Counted from the stretch's first letter, positions 7,795 to 17,305 are shown. The stretch is DNA of 64,000 bases from an uncultured Persicobacter sp. (GCA_947498325.1 CANMKE010000028.1:1-64000); one strand, 5' to 3'. Numbers and translations are program-made. Notes: a model not told the origin generated them from the letters alone.

Positions 7795-9348
7795 TTATTT
7801 TACTTCAATTTCTTCGCCATCTTTGGTCCGCATAGAAAACTCTGTCAGTCCCAATGATGAATCTTTTTCAAGGTTCACCCATCTCCAGTATTTTAAAAAC
7901 CAATTCATCCGTCGAGAAGGGAATCCCGTGGTGAAATAGGCGTGGAGGTATGGATGTAGCGCAACGGTTAATTTTTTTTCGTTTTGTTTTGTAAGGATGT
8001 AATCGATGTTTTCCTCAATTTGGTCTGCTACTACGATTGATGCGGTAATAGTACCGCTGCCGTTGCAAGTCGGGCAAACCTCTTTTGTCTGAATATTCAG
8101 CTCTGGGCGCACTCGCTGACGAGTGATTTGCATCAGGCCGAACTTCGTCAAAGGCAATATGGTAAATTTAGAACGGTCGTCCTTCATCTCCTCCTTCATT
8201 CGCTCATACAATACCCTTTTGTTTTCAGGTAAGCGCATGTCGATAAAGTCAATGATAACGATACCACCCATATCACGAAGTCGTAATTGCCGAGCGACCT
8301 CGTTTGCAGCTTCCAGGTTCACTTTCAATGCAGTGGTTTCCTGGTCGGACTCAGCGTTGGATTTATTCCCGCTGTTGACGTCAATGACGTGCATAGCCTC
8401 CGTATGTTCAATGATCAGGTAACCGCCGTTGCGTAAACTCACGGACTGACCGAACAGGGATTTAAGCTGCTTTTCCACGCCGAAATTCTCAAATATCTTG
8501 GCTTTGCCAGTATAATGCTTGACAATTTTTTCTTTCTCAGGGGCGATGGACCTGATGTAATTTTGTACCTCCTCAAAGACCTCTTCGTCGTCAGAGACGA
8601 TCTGGTCAAATGATTCGTTGAGCATATCTCTCAATATGGATGAGGCTCTACCCATTTCACCAATCACCTTATCTTTAGGCTTGGCAGTTTTTAACGCTTT
8701 AACGCCATTTTCCCATTTCTCCACCAAGTTGCGCAGGTCGCGGTCCAATTCGGCCACTTCCTTGCCTTCGGCTACCGTACGAACGATAATTCCGAAGTTC
8801 TCAGGACGAATAGAGTTCAGCAGACGGATCAGTCTTTTGCGCTCTTCTTTGCTGGTGACTTTTTTCGATACATGTACTGCATTCGAGAAAGGCACCAAGA
8901 CAATGTATCGTCCGGCGATAGACAACTCACAGGACAAACGAGGTCCTTTTGTCGATATCGGTTCTTTTACCACCTGCACTAAGATCTGGTCGCCCTTAGA
9001 AAGGACCTGACTGATCTTACCCAATTTATTGATATCCTCTTCAGACTTAAAGCCATTCAGACGATAATTGGTATTCTTTTTATTTTGGGACTGCTTGGTG
9101 TATTTGTTCAAAGAACGGACCTGAGGACCCAGGTCAAGGTAATGAAGGAAGGCGTCCTTTTCATAACCGATGTCAACAAAGGCGGCATTCATACCTGGAG
9201 CGATCTTTTTGACCGTCCCAAGATAAATATCACCGACATTAAACTGGTTTCCACTATCCTCGGTGTGGAATTCCAATAGTCGTTTATCTTTTAAAAGGGC
9301 TAACCGACATCCATTTTGAGTTCCATTAATTATTAGTTCGTTACTCAA
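7795..9348 (-). CDS. rng: ribonuclease G (RNase E/G family)
   Basis: A protein of 517 residues. It has an N-terminal S1-type RNA-binding domain (about 35-130), then the RNase H-like catalytic fold with metal-binding aspartates in VIDVNSG (Asp323) and IIDFID (Asp367), and the zinc-link CPTC (Cys425, Cys428). It lacks the long degradosome scaffold of RNase E, so RNase G is the better name. It cuts single-stranded A/U-rich RNA in rRNA maturation and mRNA decay. The start codon is TTG (9348): conservation begins at once (SNELIINGT) and no ATG lies nearby. It is last in an apparent HU-TPR-COX24-rng series on the minus strand. Confidence 0.95.
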   Translation of the reverse strand: MSNELIINGTQNGCRLALLKDKRLLEFHTEDSGNQFNVGDIYLGTVKKIAPGMNAAFVDIGYEKDAFLHYLDLGPQVRSLNKYTKQSQNKKNTNYRLNGFKSEEDINKLGKISQVLSKGDQILVQVVKEPISTKGPRLSCELSIAGRYIVLVPFSNAVHVSKKVTSKEERKRLIRLLNSIRPENFGIIVRTVAEGKEVAELDRDLRNLVEKWENGVKALKTAKPKDKVIGEMGRASSILRDMLNESFDQIVSDDEEVFEEVQNYIRSIAPEKEKIVKHYTGKAKIFENFGVEKQLKSLFGQSVSLRNGGYLIIEHTEAMHVIDVNSGNKSNAESDQETTALKVNLEAANEVARQLRLRDMGGIVIIDFIDMRLPENKRVLYERMKEEMKDDRSKFTILPLTKFGLMQITRQRVRPELNIQTKEVCPTCNGSGTITASIVVADQIEENIDYILTKQNEKKLTVALHPYLHAYFTTGFPSRRMNWFLKYWRWVNLEKDSSLGLTEFSMRTKDGEEIEVK

Positions 9349-9446
9349 AATCTTAAATATTTAAGTGAAAAGATGTCCGTAGCAGCAAAACAAACGAAGG
9401 CTGAACAGTATTTCACTGTCCAGCCTACGAAAACATCGTTATAAGA

Positions 9447-9536
9447 CTACTTCTTCTTGTGTCTGTTTTTTCTAAGACGCTTTTTTCTCTTGTGAGTAGA
9501 AATCTTATGTCTCTTTCTTTTTTTACCGCAAGGCAT
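9447..9536 (-). CDS. 29-residue basic protein, COX24/AURKAIP1 (mS38-like) family
   Basis: ATG 9536 opens a 29-codon frame encoding MPCGKKRKRHKISTHKRKKR followed by LRKNRHKKK and a TAG stop. The composition (mostly Lys/Arg/His) and the motif KKRKRHK-ST-HKRKKRLRKNRHKKK match the tiny AURKAIP1/COX24-domain proteins annotated throughout Bacteroidota, related to mitochondrial ribosomal protein mS38. A structural ribosome role is inferred from that relation. It sits between the TPR gene and rng on the same strand, a conserved position as far as I recall. Confidence 0.85.
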   Translation of the reverse strand: MPCGKKRKRHKISTHKRKKRLRKNRHKKK

Positions 9537-9566
9537 AATTAAGAGTTTTTTAGTTATAAAATAATT

Positions 9567-10445
9567 TTATTGAAGCTGTTCCAAATAATCACCTGCCGTC
9601 GCCTGAACCACGGGATCGTCGCTGTTGGCAACTACCCATTCAAACGCTGACTTGGCCTTGGACTTTTTTCCTAACTCAAAGTAGCTCAATCCCAAATAGA
9701 AACGAGCTTGCAAATGCTGAGGACTCACCTCAACAAGATGCTTAAAACGCTGTACCGCCTTTTCATACTGCCCCGATTGCATCGAGAGCATTCCCATGGC
9801 GAACAGCGCATCCGGTTGGTCAGGATCTTTGGCCAATACCTCACGCAACGACATCACGGCCTTCATTGGCTGATCAGTAGAAGCATAAGTCATCGCTAAA
9901 TGTGTCTTTGAACTCAAATCCTCTGGATGATCCTTCAAATACATTGCCAAATATTTACGGGTCTTTTCTCCATACTCAGATGCTTTGCTGCGATCCGATG
10001 CATATTGAAAAGCGTCGTAAAAATATTCACCAACCGACCTCAGCCTATCGGCTGAAGGTTCTGCGGGCATGGATTGTTCTGCAATAAATGCAGCACTATC
10101 AAACTGACCCAAACTTTTGTACATTCCCGCTAAAGAATCCGCAAACATAAGCCTTTTGGCTGATATTTCCGAATTTTCATAGCTTTCTTTTACCTGAACG
10201 AGCTGTTTTCTTAACGAAACATCCTCTTTTACGCCGTGTTCGTGTCCAGAATGGTCGTGACCATCGTGATCATCATGGTCGTGGCCATCATGCTCACCGC
10301 TATGGTCAGCAACCCCTGAAGCCTGATTTTCAGCAGTAAGTTCAGCGGTTTCGTCAGTGGCTTTTTCCTTCACTCTTGGCAGGCTATACACCAGGCCGGT
10401 AAGAATGATTACTGCCACTATTAAGGTTATGCGGGTTCGGGACAT
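9567..10445 (-). CDS. membrane-anchored TPR protein with His-rich linker
   Basis: A protein of 292 residues. One N-terminal membrane segment (about 5-22) is followed by a linker rich in His and Asp (HDGHDHDDHDGHDHSGHEHG, about residues 53-72), then four to six TPR units (about 100-290) in patterns such as 'ALFAMGMLSMQSGQYEKAVQRF'-type helix pairs. It probably acts as a scaffold at the periplasmic face. The His/Asp run resembles metal-buffering segments of zinc transporters, which is unusual in a TPR protein. ATG 10445. It lies 38 bases downstream of the HU gene and 30 bases upstream of the COX24-like gene. Confidence 0.8.
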   Translation of the reverse strand: MSRTRITLIVAVIILTGLVYSLPRVKEKATDETAELTAENQASGVADHSGEHDGHDHDDHDGHDHSGHEHGVKEDVSLRKQLVQVKESYENSEISAKRLMFADSLAGMYKSLGQFDSAAFIAEQSMPAEPSADRLRSVGEYFYDAFQYASDRSKASEYGEKTRKYLAMYLKDHPEDLSSKTHLAMTYASTDQPMKAVMSLREVLAKDPDQPDALFAMGMLSMQSGQYEKAVQRFKHLVEVSPQHLQARFYLGLSYFELGKKSKAKSAFEWVVANSDDPVVQATAGDYLEQLQ

Positions 10446-10483
10446 AAAGGGGAGGTTGGTTGTTTAAATCAGCTAATTGATAA

Positions 10484-10777
10484 TTATTCGCTATCTTTAA
10501 CGCTTGCTTTTACCTTCTCAACAAACACTTTTGATGGTTTGAAAGCCGGTACATAATGCTCATCGATAACGATAGCGGTGTTTTGTGAAATATTACGAGC
10601 TACTTTACGCGCTCTTTTTTTGTTCACGAAACTCCCAAAACCACGAACGTAAATGTTTTCGCCATTAGCCATTGAGTTCTTCACAACCTGGAAGAATGCC
10701 TCAACAGTTTCTTGAACGTCTGCCTTATCAATTCCGGTTTGCTCAGCGATCTGAGAAATTACGTCTGCCTTAGTCAC
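10484..10777 (-). CDS. HU-family DNA-binding protein
   Basis: A protein of 97 residues, the normal HU/IHF size. It shows the N-terminal helical dimerisation part (MTKADVISQIAEQTGIDKAD), the core GENIYVRGFGSF and the DNA-binding beta arm (residues about 58-78, RKVARNISQNTAIVIDE). The start codon is GTG (10777), chosen because the conserved MTKADVI begins there. HU compacts and bends DNA. Transcribed divergently from mutY. A -7 element lies at 10845-10852. An acidic tail (VKDSE) follows. Confidence 0.95.
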   Translation of the reverse strand: MTKADVISQIAEQTGIDKADVQETVEAFFQVVKNSMANGENIYVRGFGSFVNKKRARKVARNISQNTAIVIDEHYVPAFKPSKVFVEKVKASVKDSE

Positions 10778-10844
10778 TTTGCTTATATTTAAGTTTTAAA
10801 AATTTAATTCGTAATAATCTATTACCCAATTATTTTTGGGCTCA

Positions 10845-10852
10845 CAAAAATA
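10845..10852 (-). promoter_or_regulatory. -7 promoter element of the HU gene
   Basis: The minus strand reads TATTTTTG, matching TAnnTTTG, 68 bases upstream of the GTG start. A TTG lies 23 bases upstream, longer than the usual spacing. Confidence 0.5.
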
Positions 10853-10941
10853 ACGGTCGGTATTTAATTAAAAAACAATTCGGACAAAAAATATCGCTGA
10901 TTTCTCTGCCGATAGTGCTCAATTAAAAAAATAAATTTTTC

Positions 10942-12015
10942 ATGCAAGACTTTGTAAATAAAATCGTTAGGTGGTACAAAAAGAATTTACGACCACTACC
11001 TTGGCGAGCCACAAATGACCCCTATCGCATCTGGCTTTCAGAGGTCATCCTTCAGCAAACACGTGTAGAGCAGGGCCAGCCCTATTACGAGCAATTTACA
11101 ACAGAACACCCTAATATACAATCACTTGCAGAAGAATCGGAAGAAAAAGTTTTGAGGCTATGGCAGGGCCTTGGGTATTATTCACGTGCCCGAAACCTGC
11201 ACAAATGCGCCAAAGCGGTGGTAAACCTCCACGCGGGTCATTTCCCCGATAATTACAAAGAATTAATAAAATTACCCGGAATAGGTCCATATACCGCAGC
11301 GGCGATCGCTTCCTTCGCATTCAATGAACAAATTGCCTGTGTAGACGGCAATGTTTACAGATTACTGAGTAGGTACTTCGGAATTGAAGATGATATTGCA
11401 AGCGGGAAAGGGCAGAAGGTATTCTTTGAAAAAGCACAGTCGCTGATTCCCGCAGATCGGCCTGCCGACTTCAACCAGGCAACCATGGAGATGGGAGCAA
11501 TGATCTGCACGCCTAAAAAACCCCGATGCGAACAATGCCCAGTGCAGCAAGGGTGTTATGCTTTCGAGCAACAGGCACAAGGCCGACTGCCCGTGAAGAT
11601 CAAAAAGCTGAAAATAAAAAACCGATATTTAAATTACAGTGTTTTTCAGTTTGAGCAGCGGATTATTATGAACCGCCGACCAGAGAAAGGTATTTGGGCA
11701 GGGCTTTATGATTTCCCCCTGCATGAAAGCAAGCTTACCCTTGACAGCTTCGAGCCATTGCTTGAGGCCTACCCGGCACTGAACCCCAATGATTGGCTGT
11801 TGGGCAACATCAGCAGTGAATACAAACACGTTTTGACACATCAGAAATTGTTTGTGACGTTTTTTTCTTTTAACTGCAAAAACAAAGCGGCTTACGAGGC
11901 GGTAAAACAAGCACTTAAAGCTGAAGAATACAATTTAGAGGAAATAGAGGAGCTTCCGAAACCAAAAATAATCGATCAGTTCCTTTCTGACACTTTCCTG
12001 CAGCCAGAACGATAA
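10942..12015 (+). CDS. mutY: A/G-specific adenine DNA glycosylase MutY
   Basis: A protein of 357 residues that removes adenine mispaired with 8-oxoguanine. The catalytic Glu34 (SEVILQQT), the helix-hairpin-helix LPGIGPYTA (about 111-119) and catalytic Asp135 (CVDGN) are present. The [4Fe-4S] cluster pattern C-X6-C-X2-C-X5-C is intact at Cys189, 196, 199 and 205. The C-terminal third (about 225-350) is the NUDIX-like 8-oxoG recognition domain. ATG 10942. The gene is divergent from HU and upstream of ssb, gldE and gldD, an arrangement I know from other gliding Bacteroidota. Confidence 0.96.
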   Translation: MQDFVNKIVRWYKKNLRPLPWRATNDPYRIWLSEVILQQTRVEQGQPYYEQFTTEHPNIQSLAEESEEKVLRLWQGLGYYSRARNLHKCAKAVVNLHAGHFPDNYKELIKLPGIGPYTAAAIASFAFNEQIACVDGNVYRLLSRYFGIEDDIASGKGQKVFFEKAQSLIPADRPADFNQATMEMGAMICTPKKPRCEQCPVQQGCYAFEQQAQGRLPVKIKKLKIKNRYLNYSVFQFEQRIIMNRRPEKGIWAGLYDFPLHESKLTLDSFEPLLEAYPALNPNDWLLGNISSEYKHVLTHQKLFVTFFSFNCKNKAAYEAVKQALKAEEYNLEEIEELPKPKIIDQFLSDTFLQPER

Positions 12016-12167
12016 CACTTATTTCCGCCAATGAACATACGTTAATTTCGACAAATGATATTTTTTTACTACATTCCAATGATCGGAAGAGTATGGAGGC
12101 GGTGGTTACATTTCCAAAAAGAGCCTTATATTTATACAAAACAGCAAAACAAAAGCTTATACATATT

Positions 12168-12659
12168 ATGATTAACAAAGCGATAATTCTCGGTAATCTT
12201 GGTGCTGATCCTGAAGTACGCCACCTTGAAAATGGCGTAAGTGTAGCCACCATTAATGTAGCCACCACAGAAACCTATAAGGACAGAAACACCGGTGAAC
12301 GCGTCTCCAACACCGAATGGCACCGCATCGTTCTTTGGAGAGGCCTGGCGGATGTGGCTGAAAAGTACCTCAAAAAAGGTGATCAGGTTTATATTGAAGG
12401 AAAAATTGAAACACGTCAATACCAGGATCAGGCAGGAGTTACCAAATACACCACTGAAATTGTAGGGCGAGAATTGAAAATGCTGGGCTCACGCCGAGAC
12501 CGAGATCAAAGTGCAAACCCTCAGCAGGCAGCAGCAGCACCGCAAGCTCAGCCACAGGTCACCCACGCACAGCAAAACGCAACTGTGGAAGATCCATTAA
12601 AGGCACCAGCAAATGCTGCACCGGCAAACAGCCCCGCCGACGACGATCTCCCATTTTAA
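12168..12659 (+). CDS. ssb: single-stranded DNA-binding protein
   Basis: A protein of 163 residues. The OB fold (about 1-110) shows INKAIILGNLGADPEVR and NTEWHRIVLW. A Gln/Ala/Pro-rich linker follows, and the acidic tip DDDLPF is the usual site for binding repair and replication proteins. ATG 12168 is preferred over 12093 because all SSB proteins begin at the OB strand. The stop is followed by a terminator at 12676. Confidence 0.96.
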   Translation: MINKAIILGNLGADPEVRHLENGVSVATINVATTETYKDRNTGERVSNTEWHRIVLWRGLADVAEKYLKKGDQVYIEGKIETRQYQDQAGVTKYTTEIVGRELKMLGSRRDRDQSANPQQAAAAPQAQPQVTHAQQNATVEDPLKAPANAAPANSPADDDLPF

Positions 12660-12675
12660 AATAAAAATGTTTCTT

Positions 12676-12723
12676 AATGCGCTACTTGGTTCGTTCCAAT
12701 GGCGCATTTTTTATGCCCGAATG
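12676..12723 (+). terminator. terminator after ssb
   Basis: AATGCGC pairs with GCGCATT, with a second inner stem TTGG/CCAA, and a T-run follows. It separates ssb from gldE. Confidence 0.8.
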
Positions 12724-12804
12724 AAAATTGTCTGACAGATATGCTTGCTTTAGATCAATTTTCCCGATTTTTTTGTATTTTATCAGAAATCATCTTTAAA
12801 GAAC

Positions 12805-14169
12805 TTGGAAACAACAGTCATCGACGACCCCTATCCCCTGATGATGAGCATGACTCATCTAATCGGACCCCACTTTTGGTTTTTTATTACCACAGGATTG
12901 TCCATTTTCGTCCTCCTGGTCATGTCTTTCATTGCCTCAGGATCGGAAATTGCTTTCTTCTCCCTTGACACCGAAACCATCAAAAGAGTAAAAAATGGTG
13001 ACAGTGGGGAGAAAATGGTCTACCAACTGATCAGTAAGCCAAAGCGACTACTCGCCAACATCCTAATCCTCAACAACTTCATCAACGTAACGATGGTGCT
13101 CATCACGACCATCATGGTTTGGAAAGCCGTAGGAAAGGGAGAATCTGAAGCGGGAGTCATTGCAATTTTCACCACCATTCTATCTTTGGTCATCGTATTT
13201 TTTGGTGAAATCATTCCTAAAGTCTTTGCCCGACAGAACAACCTGAAGTTCGCTAAATTCTCCGGACGGATTTTGGTGGTTTCAGAGTTCCTTTTCAAAC
13301 CCCTGGCCTGGCTGCTGATGAGCTGGTCCAACATTATTGAACAGCGCATTCACCGCAAGGGCTACCAAATTTCTGCCGACGAAATTTACCACATCCTTGA
13401 GCTGACTGAAAAAAGCACCTCAAAGGAAGAAAAAGATATTTTAAGGGGGATTGTCAATTTCAGCTCCCTGACGGTAAAGCAGGTGATGCGAAGCCGGCTT
13501 GACATAACGGCCTTTGATCTTGAAATGAATTTTCATGAGTTGATGAACAACATCAACAAAAATAATTTTTCGAGAATCCCTGTTTATAATGAAACGATCG
13601 ACAAAATCGAAGGCATTCTGTATGTCAAAGATTTACTGCCCTATATTGATCGCGACGAACACTTCCCGTGGCAGGATTTACTCCGCCCCCCGCATTTTGT
13701 ACCAGAACTGAAAAAAATTGACGGTTTGCTGAAGGAGTTTCAGGAAATGCGTGTGCATATGGCCATCATTGTGGATGAATATGGCGGTACTTCCGGCCTG
13801 GTAACCCTTGAGGATATCATTGAAGAAATCGTTGGGGAAATCAAAGATGAGTATGATGACGATGAGCTTTCTTTCAAAGAAATTGACGCCAATACTTTCA
13901 TCTTTGAGGGGAAAACAAGTTTGAACGATTTCGCCAAAGCACTCGACATTGATGTCAATCGGTTCGAAGAGTTCAAAGGAGAGAGTGAGTCCCTGGGAGG
14001 ACTTTTACTGGAGATCAATCATAATTTACCAAATGTTGGGCAGGAGATCAGCCTGAGCAACCTTACTTTTACCATCAACTCTGTTGATCGAAAACGCATT
14101 AAGCGTGTGCGTGTCAAGCGAAATATCCCGCCGGCAACACTCGACGACAAAACCAATAAAGTTGATTAA
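12805..14169 (+). CDS. gldE: gliding motility protein GldE (CNNM/CorC-type)
   Basis: A protein of 454 residues. An N-terminal DUF21/CNNM membrane domain (three to four segments, about 25-165) is followed by a CBS pair (about 205-335; 'VDEYGGTSGLVTLEDIIEE' is typical of CBS2) and a C-terminal CorC_HlyC domain (about 355-440). The family resembles Mg2+/Co2+ transporters. The call as GldE rests on this architecture and on gldD directly downstream; in F. johnsoniae GldE supports GldD and gliding. The start is probably TTG 12805; the in-frame ATG at 12841 has no ribosome site and would drop the conserved DDPYP. Confidence 0.88.
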   Translation: METTVIDDPYPLMMSMTHLIGPHFWFFITTGLSIFVLLVMSFIASGSEIAFFSLDTETIKRVKNGDSGEKMVYQLISKPKRLLANILILNNFINVTMVLITTIMVWKAVGKGESEAGVIAIFTTILSLVIVFFGEIIPKVFARQNNLKFAKFSGRILVVSEFLFKPLAWLLMSWSNIIEQRIHRKGYQISADEIYHILELTEKSTSKEEKDILRGIVNFSSLTVKQVMRSRLDITAFDLEMNFHELMNNINKNNFSRIPVYNETIDKIEGILYVKDLLPYIDRDEHFPWQDLLRPPHFVPELKKIDGLLKEFQEMRVHMAIIVDEYGGTSGLVTLEDIIEEIVGEIKDEYDDDELSFKEIDANTFIFEGKTSLNDFAKALDIDVNRFEEFKGESESLGGLLLEINHNLPNVGQEISLSNLTFTINSVDRKRIKRVRVKRNIPPATLDDKTNKVD

Positions 14170-14178
14170 AACACCTCC

Positions 14179-14760
14179 ATGAAAACAAAATATTTTCTTC
14201 TGATCATCGGTCTTGTTGCATTTATGCAAGCTTGCCATGAAGACAGTTATTACCCCAAACCTTCGGCTTTATACCGGATGCCACTGCCTGAACACGAATA
14301 TGTGGCAGTCGCCGACACCATGCCCTATCAGTTTGAAATCTCTAAATATGCGATCATCAAACCCGATACCTCTTGGATTGCCGAAGCCCACTGGGTACAC
14401 ATTTTTTACCCTGATTTTGTGGCTGATGTACAACTTACCTACAAGGCCGTTCATTCTCAGCAAGAATTACAGCGGTTTGTAAACGAAAGCTATAAACTGA
14501 CGGCCAAGCAGCAGATTAAGGCCACAGCTATTAATGAGGGAAAATACACCACCCCGAACGGACACGTGGTCAGTTTTGCCGCTATCGAGGGCGAAGTACC
14601 CACGCAGTTTCAGTTTTTCACCACCGACAGCACCAAGCACTTTTTGCGAGGAGCCTTATATTTCAGAACATCTGTTGCCAACGATTCCCTGGCACCAGTA
14701 ATTAAATATGTTACCGAAGACATCACTCATATGATGAATACTTTGGAGTGGAAAAAATAA
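14179..14760 (+). CDS. gldD: gliding motility lipoprotein GldD
   Basis: A protein of 193 residues. The lipoprotein signal ends in lipobox FMQAC (Cys19). The GldD signature 'YYPKPxxxxRMxLPEHEY' follows directly. GldD is a membrane lipoprotein needed for gliding and type IX secretion in F. johnsoniae. It starts 9 bases after gldE, so the two are co-transcribed. Its presence implies a type IX secretion system elsewhere in the genome. Confidence 0.92.
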   Translation: MKTKYFLLIIGLVAFMQACHEDSYYPKPSALYRMPLPEHEYVAVADTMPYQFEISKYAIIKPDTSWIAEAHWVHIFYPDFVADVQLTYKAVHSQQELQRFVNESYKLTAKQQIKATAINEGKYTTPNGHVVSFAAIEGEVPTQFQFFTTDSTKHFLRGALYFRTSVANDSLAPVIKYVTEDITHMMNTLEWKK

Positions 14761-14787
14761 CACGCCGGCAGGAGGAGGGGGCCAATC

Positions 14788-16881
14788 ATGAATTTCTTCG
14801 AAACAAAAATTGAATTTCTCAAAGGAGTGGGGCCCAAAAGGGCTGAAATCCTGAAGAAGGAACTGAATATTCATACCGTAGGGGAGCTGATTCAGCATTA
14901 CCCCTACCGGCACGAGGACCGGTCGCAGTTTCACCAGCTCGATCAGGTGCAGGCTGATTCCCCATATATACAGGTGCGTGGCTGGGTGCGCGAAATTGCC
15001 ACCTTCGGCGAGAAGCCCAAACAACGCCTCGTTGTTACCTTCTCCGATACGCATGGCACCATTGAGCTGGTGTGGTTTAAAGGGGCAAAATGGATTGAGA
15101 AACAGCTTTCCATTGGCATGGAGTTATTGGTCTTTGGAAGGCCGCAAGCTTTCGGTGGGAAAATCAATATTCCGCACCCAGAAATCGAACCGCTAACCGA
15201 GGAGAAGAAACCGCAAGCAGTAGGCCTACAGCCTGTATATCATACCACAGAAGTGATGAAGCGGCGTTTTTTAGACAGCAAGGCAGTCAGTAAACTGATG
15301 AAAGTTGCCGTAAACCAGTCGCTGGAGCATATTCACGAACCCCTTCCTGAATATTTCAGAACACACTTCAGCCTGATTGATAAAAAAATTGCGCTCTGGC
15401 ACATTCACTTTCCCCCAACGGCCGAACACCTTCAGCAGGCGCAATACCGCCTAAAGCTTGAAGAGCTGTTCTTTCTTCAGCTTCGGTTGCTCAAGCTAAA
15501 AATTGCCCGCACCGAAAAGTTCAAGGGCATGATCCTGAAACGAACTTCCCTGCTCAACACCTTCTATAAATCGCACCTTCCTTTTGAACTGACCGGCGCT
15601 CAGAAAAGGGTTGTCAAGGAAATTCATACTGATATGAGCAGTGGTCAGCAAATGAACCGCCTGGTGCAGGGAGATGTAGGCTCGGGAAAAACCATTGTTG
15701 CCTTTATCACGATGCTCATTGCCGTAGCAAGTGATACACAGGCCGCTTTAATGGCTCCCACAGAAATTCTGGCCACCCAGCACTATGAAGGCCTGAAAGC
15801 ATTTGCGCAAACGATGGGCGTTACGATAGAACTGCTCACGGGCTCAACCAAAAAATCTAAACGCACACAAATTCACCGTGACCTTCTGAGCGGCGACCTT
15901 AAAATACTGGTGGGCACCCATGCACTGCTCGAAGATGTTGTACAGTTTAAGCGCCTTGGCCTTGCCGTGGTGGATGAACAGCATCGGTTTGGCGTGGCGC
16001 AACGCGCAAAATTATGGGGGAAAAATAAAGACATTTATCCGCATGTACTCGTCATGACTGCCACCCCAATTCCACGCACACTCGCCATGACCCTTTACGG
16101 TGATCTCGATGTTTCGGTGATTGACGAACTGCCTGCAGGCCGTAAACCTATTCAGACCTTCAACCTGAACGATGCCATGCGTTTGCGGGTAAATGGCTTC
16201 ATCAAAAAAGAGGTCGAAAAAGGGCGGCAGGTGTATATTGTTTATCCTTTGATTGAGGAATCCGAAACGATGGACATCAAAGACCTTCACGATGGCTATG
16301 AAAGTATTTGCCGTGCCTTCCCGAGTTATCACATCAGTATTGTGCACGGGCGCATGAAGCCACAGGATAAAGAGTTTGAGATGCAGCGGTTTCTTCGGAA
16401 CGAAACACAGATTATGGTCGCCACCACTGTTATTGAGGTAGGGGTAAATGTACCCAACGCCTCCATCATGATTATTGAAAATGCTGAACGCTTCGGCCTG
16501 GCACAGCTTCACCAGCTCAGGGGGCGTGTAGGGCGTGGGGCCGAGCAGTCTTATTGTATCCTGATGACCAAAGACAAACTCAGCAAAGACAGTAAGGTGC
16601 GGATGGAGACCATGGTAAGGACCAACAACGGCTTTGAAATTGCCGATGTCGATCTCAAATTACGAGGCCCAGGCGATATTACGGGTACACAGCAAAGTGG
16701 TATTCTTGATTTGTTACTTGCTGATATTGCTAAAGACGGAGACCTGATGACCAAGGCCCGTGAGGCAGCACTTAAAATTCTCGACAAAGACCCAGAACTG
16801 AAAGCTCCCCACCACCAGAGTATTGTCCAGCACATCAGCTCATTGAAAAAGGACACCACCAACTGGGGAAGAATAAGCTGA
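14788..16881 (+). CDS. recG: ATP-dependent DNA helicase RecG
   Basis: A protein of 697 residues. It has an N-terminal helical/wedge OB domain with GVGPKRAEIL (about 12-21), helicase motif I GDVGSGKT (about 294-301), motif II DEQH, motif III TATPIPRT and the C-terminal block 'QLHQLRGRVGRG'. RecG remodels stalled forks and Holliday junctions. It begins 27 bases after gldD and is preceded by AGGAGG, a rarer clear Shine-Dalgarno. Probably part of the gldE-gldD-recG transcript. Confidence 0.96.
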   Translation: MNFFETKIEFLKGVGPKRAEILKKELNIHTVGELIQHYPYRHEDRSQFHQLDQVQADSPYIQVRGWVREIATFGEKPKQRLVVTFSDTHGTIELVWFKGAKWIEKQLSIGMELLVFGRPQAFGGKINIPHPEIEPLTEEKKPQAVGLQPVYHTTEVMKRRFLDSKAVSKLMKVAVNQSLEHIHEPLPEYFRTHFSLIDKKIALWHIHFPPTAEHLQQAQYRLKLEELFFLQLRLLKLKIARTEKFKGMILKRTSLLNTFYKSHLPFELTGAQKRVVKEIHTDMSSGQQMNRLVQGDVGSGKTIVAFITMLIAVASDTQAALMAPTEILATQHYEGLKAFAQTMGVTIELLTGSTKKSKRTQIHRDLLSGDLKILVGTHALLEDVVQFKRLGLAVVDEQHRFGVAQRAKLWGKNKDIYPHVLVMTATPIPRTLAMTLYGDLDVSVIDELPAGRKPIQTFNLNDAMRLRVNGFIKKEVEKGRQVYIVYPLIEESETMDIKDLHDGYESICRAFPSYHISIVHGRMKPQDKEFEMQRFLRNETQIMVATTVIEVGVNVPNASIMIIENAERFGLAQLHQLRGRVGRGAEQSYCILMTKDKLSKDSKVRMETMVRTNNGFEIADVDLKLRGPGDITGTQQSGILDLLLADIAKDGDLMTKAREAALKILDKDPELKAPHHQSIVQHISSLKKDTTNWGRIS

Positions 16882-17017
16882 TCGTCACCAATAGTAATCC
16901 CATTGGGTTAATATCTTTAATGTAAAAATATCATAAGTTTATGGATGAAAATTAATACTTGATTAATTAATGGAGGCCCTAAAAAAAGTATTATTGTATA
17001 AGCAATAGCCTCTGAAT

Positions 17018-17305
17018 ATGAAAGATTTAATTTCAAGTTTTTACCATACTTTCACTCTTAAGCTCATCACTGTCTTAAGCTGTGTATTGACGACCCTGTC
17101 AATGTTTATACTGCATGCCAACTATAAAATCAGCGCGCTGTTTATAGGCAGCTGCATCTTGTTGTTGGCGTTCTGCTGGATCGTTACGGCATTTCACATT
17201 GTTCAAAACGCATCAAGTCAGGCAAAACCCAAATGGATCATTTTCATGCTGATTTTACCCTTCATTGCGCCAATTTTCTATCATCTGAAAGATTCTCCCC
17301 ATTAA
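17018..17305 (+). CDS. small membrane protein (three TM segments)
   Basis: A protein of 95 residues with hydrophobic segments at about 14-33, 38-62 and 74-90 and a final KPKWIIFMLILPFIAPIFYH that resembles the 'W..l.l..P.ig...Y' pattern of PLDc_N domain proteins. No enzymatic motif. ATG 17018. It converges with the aldo/keto reductase gene; an imperfect AT-rich hairpin lies between them. Function unknown. Confidence 0.6.
   Translation: MKDLISSFYHTFTLKLITVLSCVLTTLSMFILHANYKISALFIGSCILLLAFCWIVTAFHIVQNASSQAKPKWIIFMLILPFIAPIFYHLKDSPH

Noticed and set aside
16012-16512. 166-codon minus-strand frame inside recG
   Set aside because: Antisense to the conserved helicase core.
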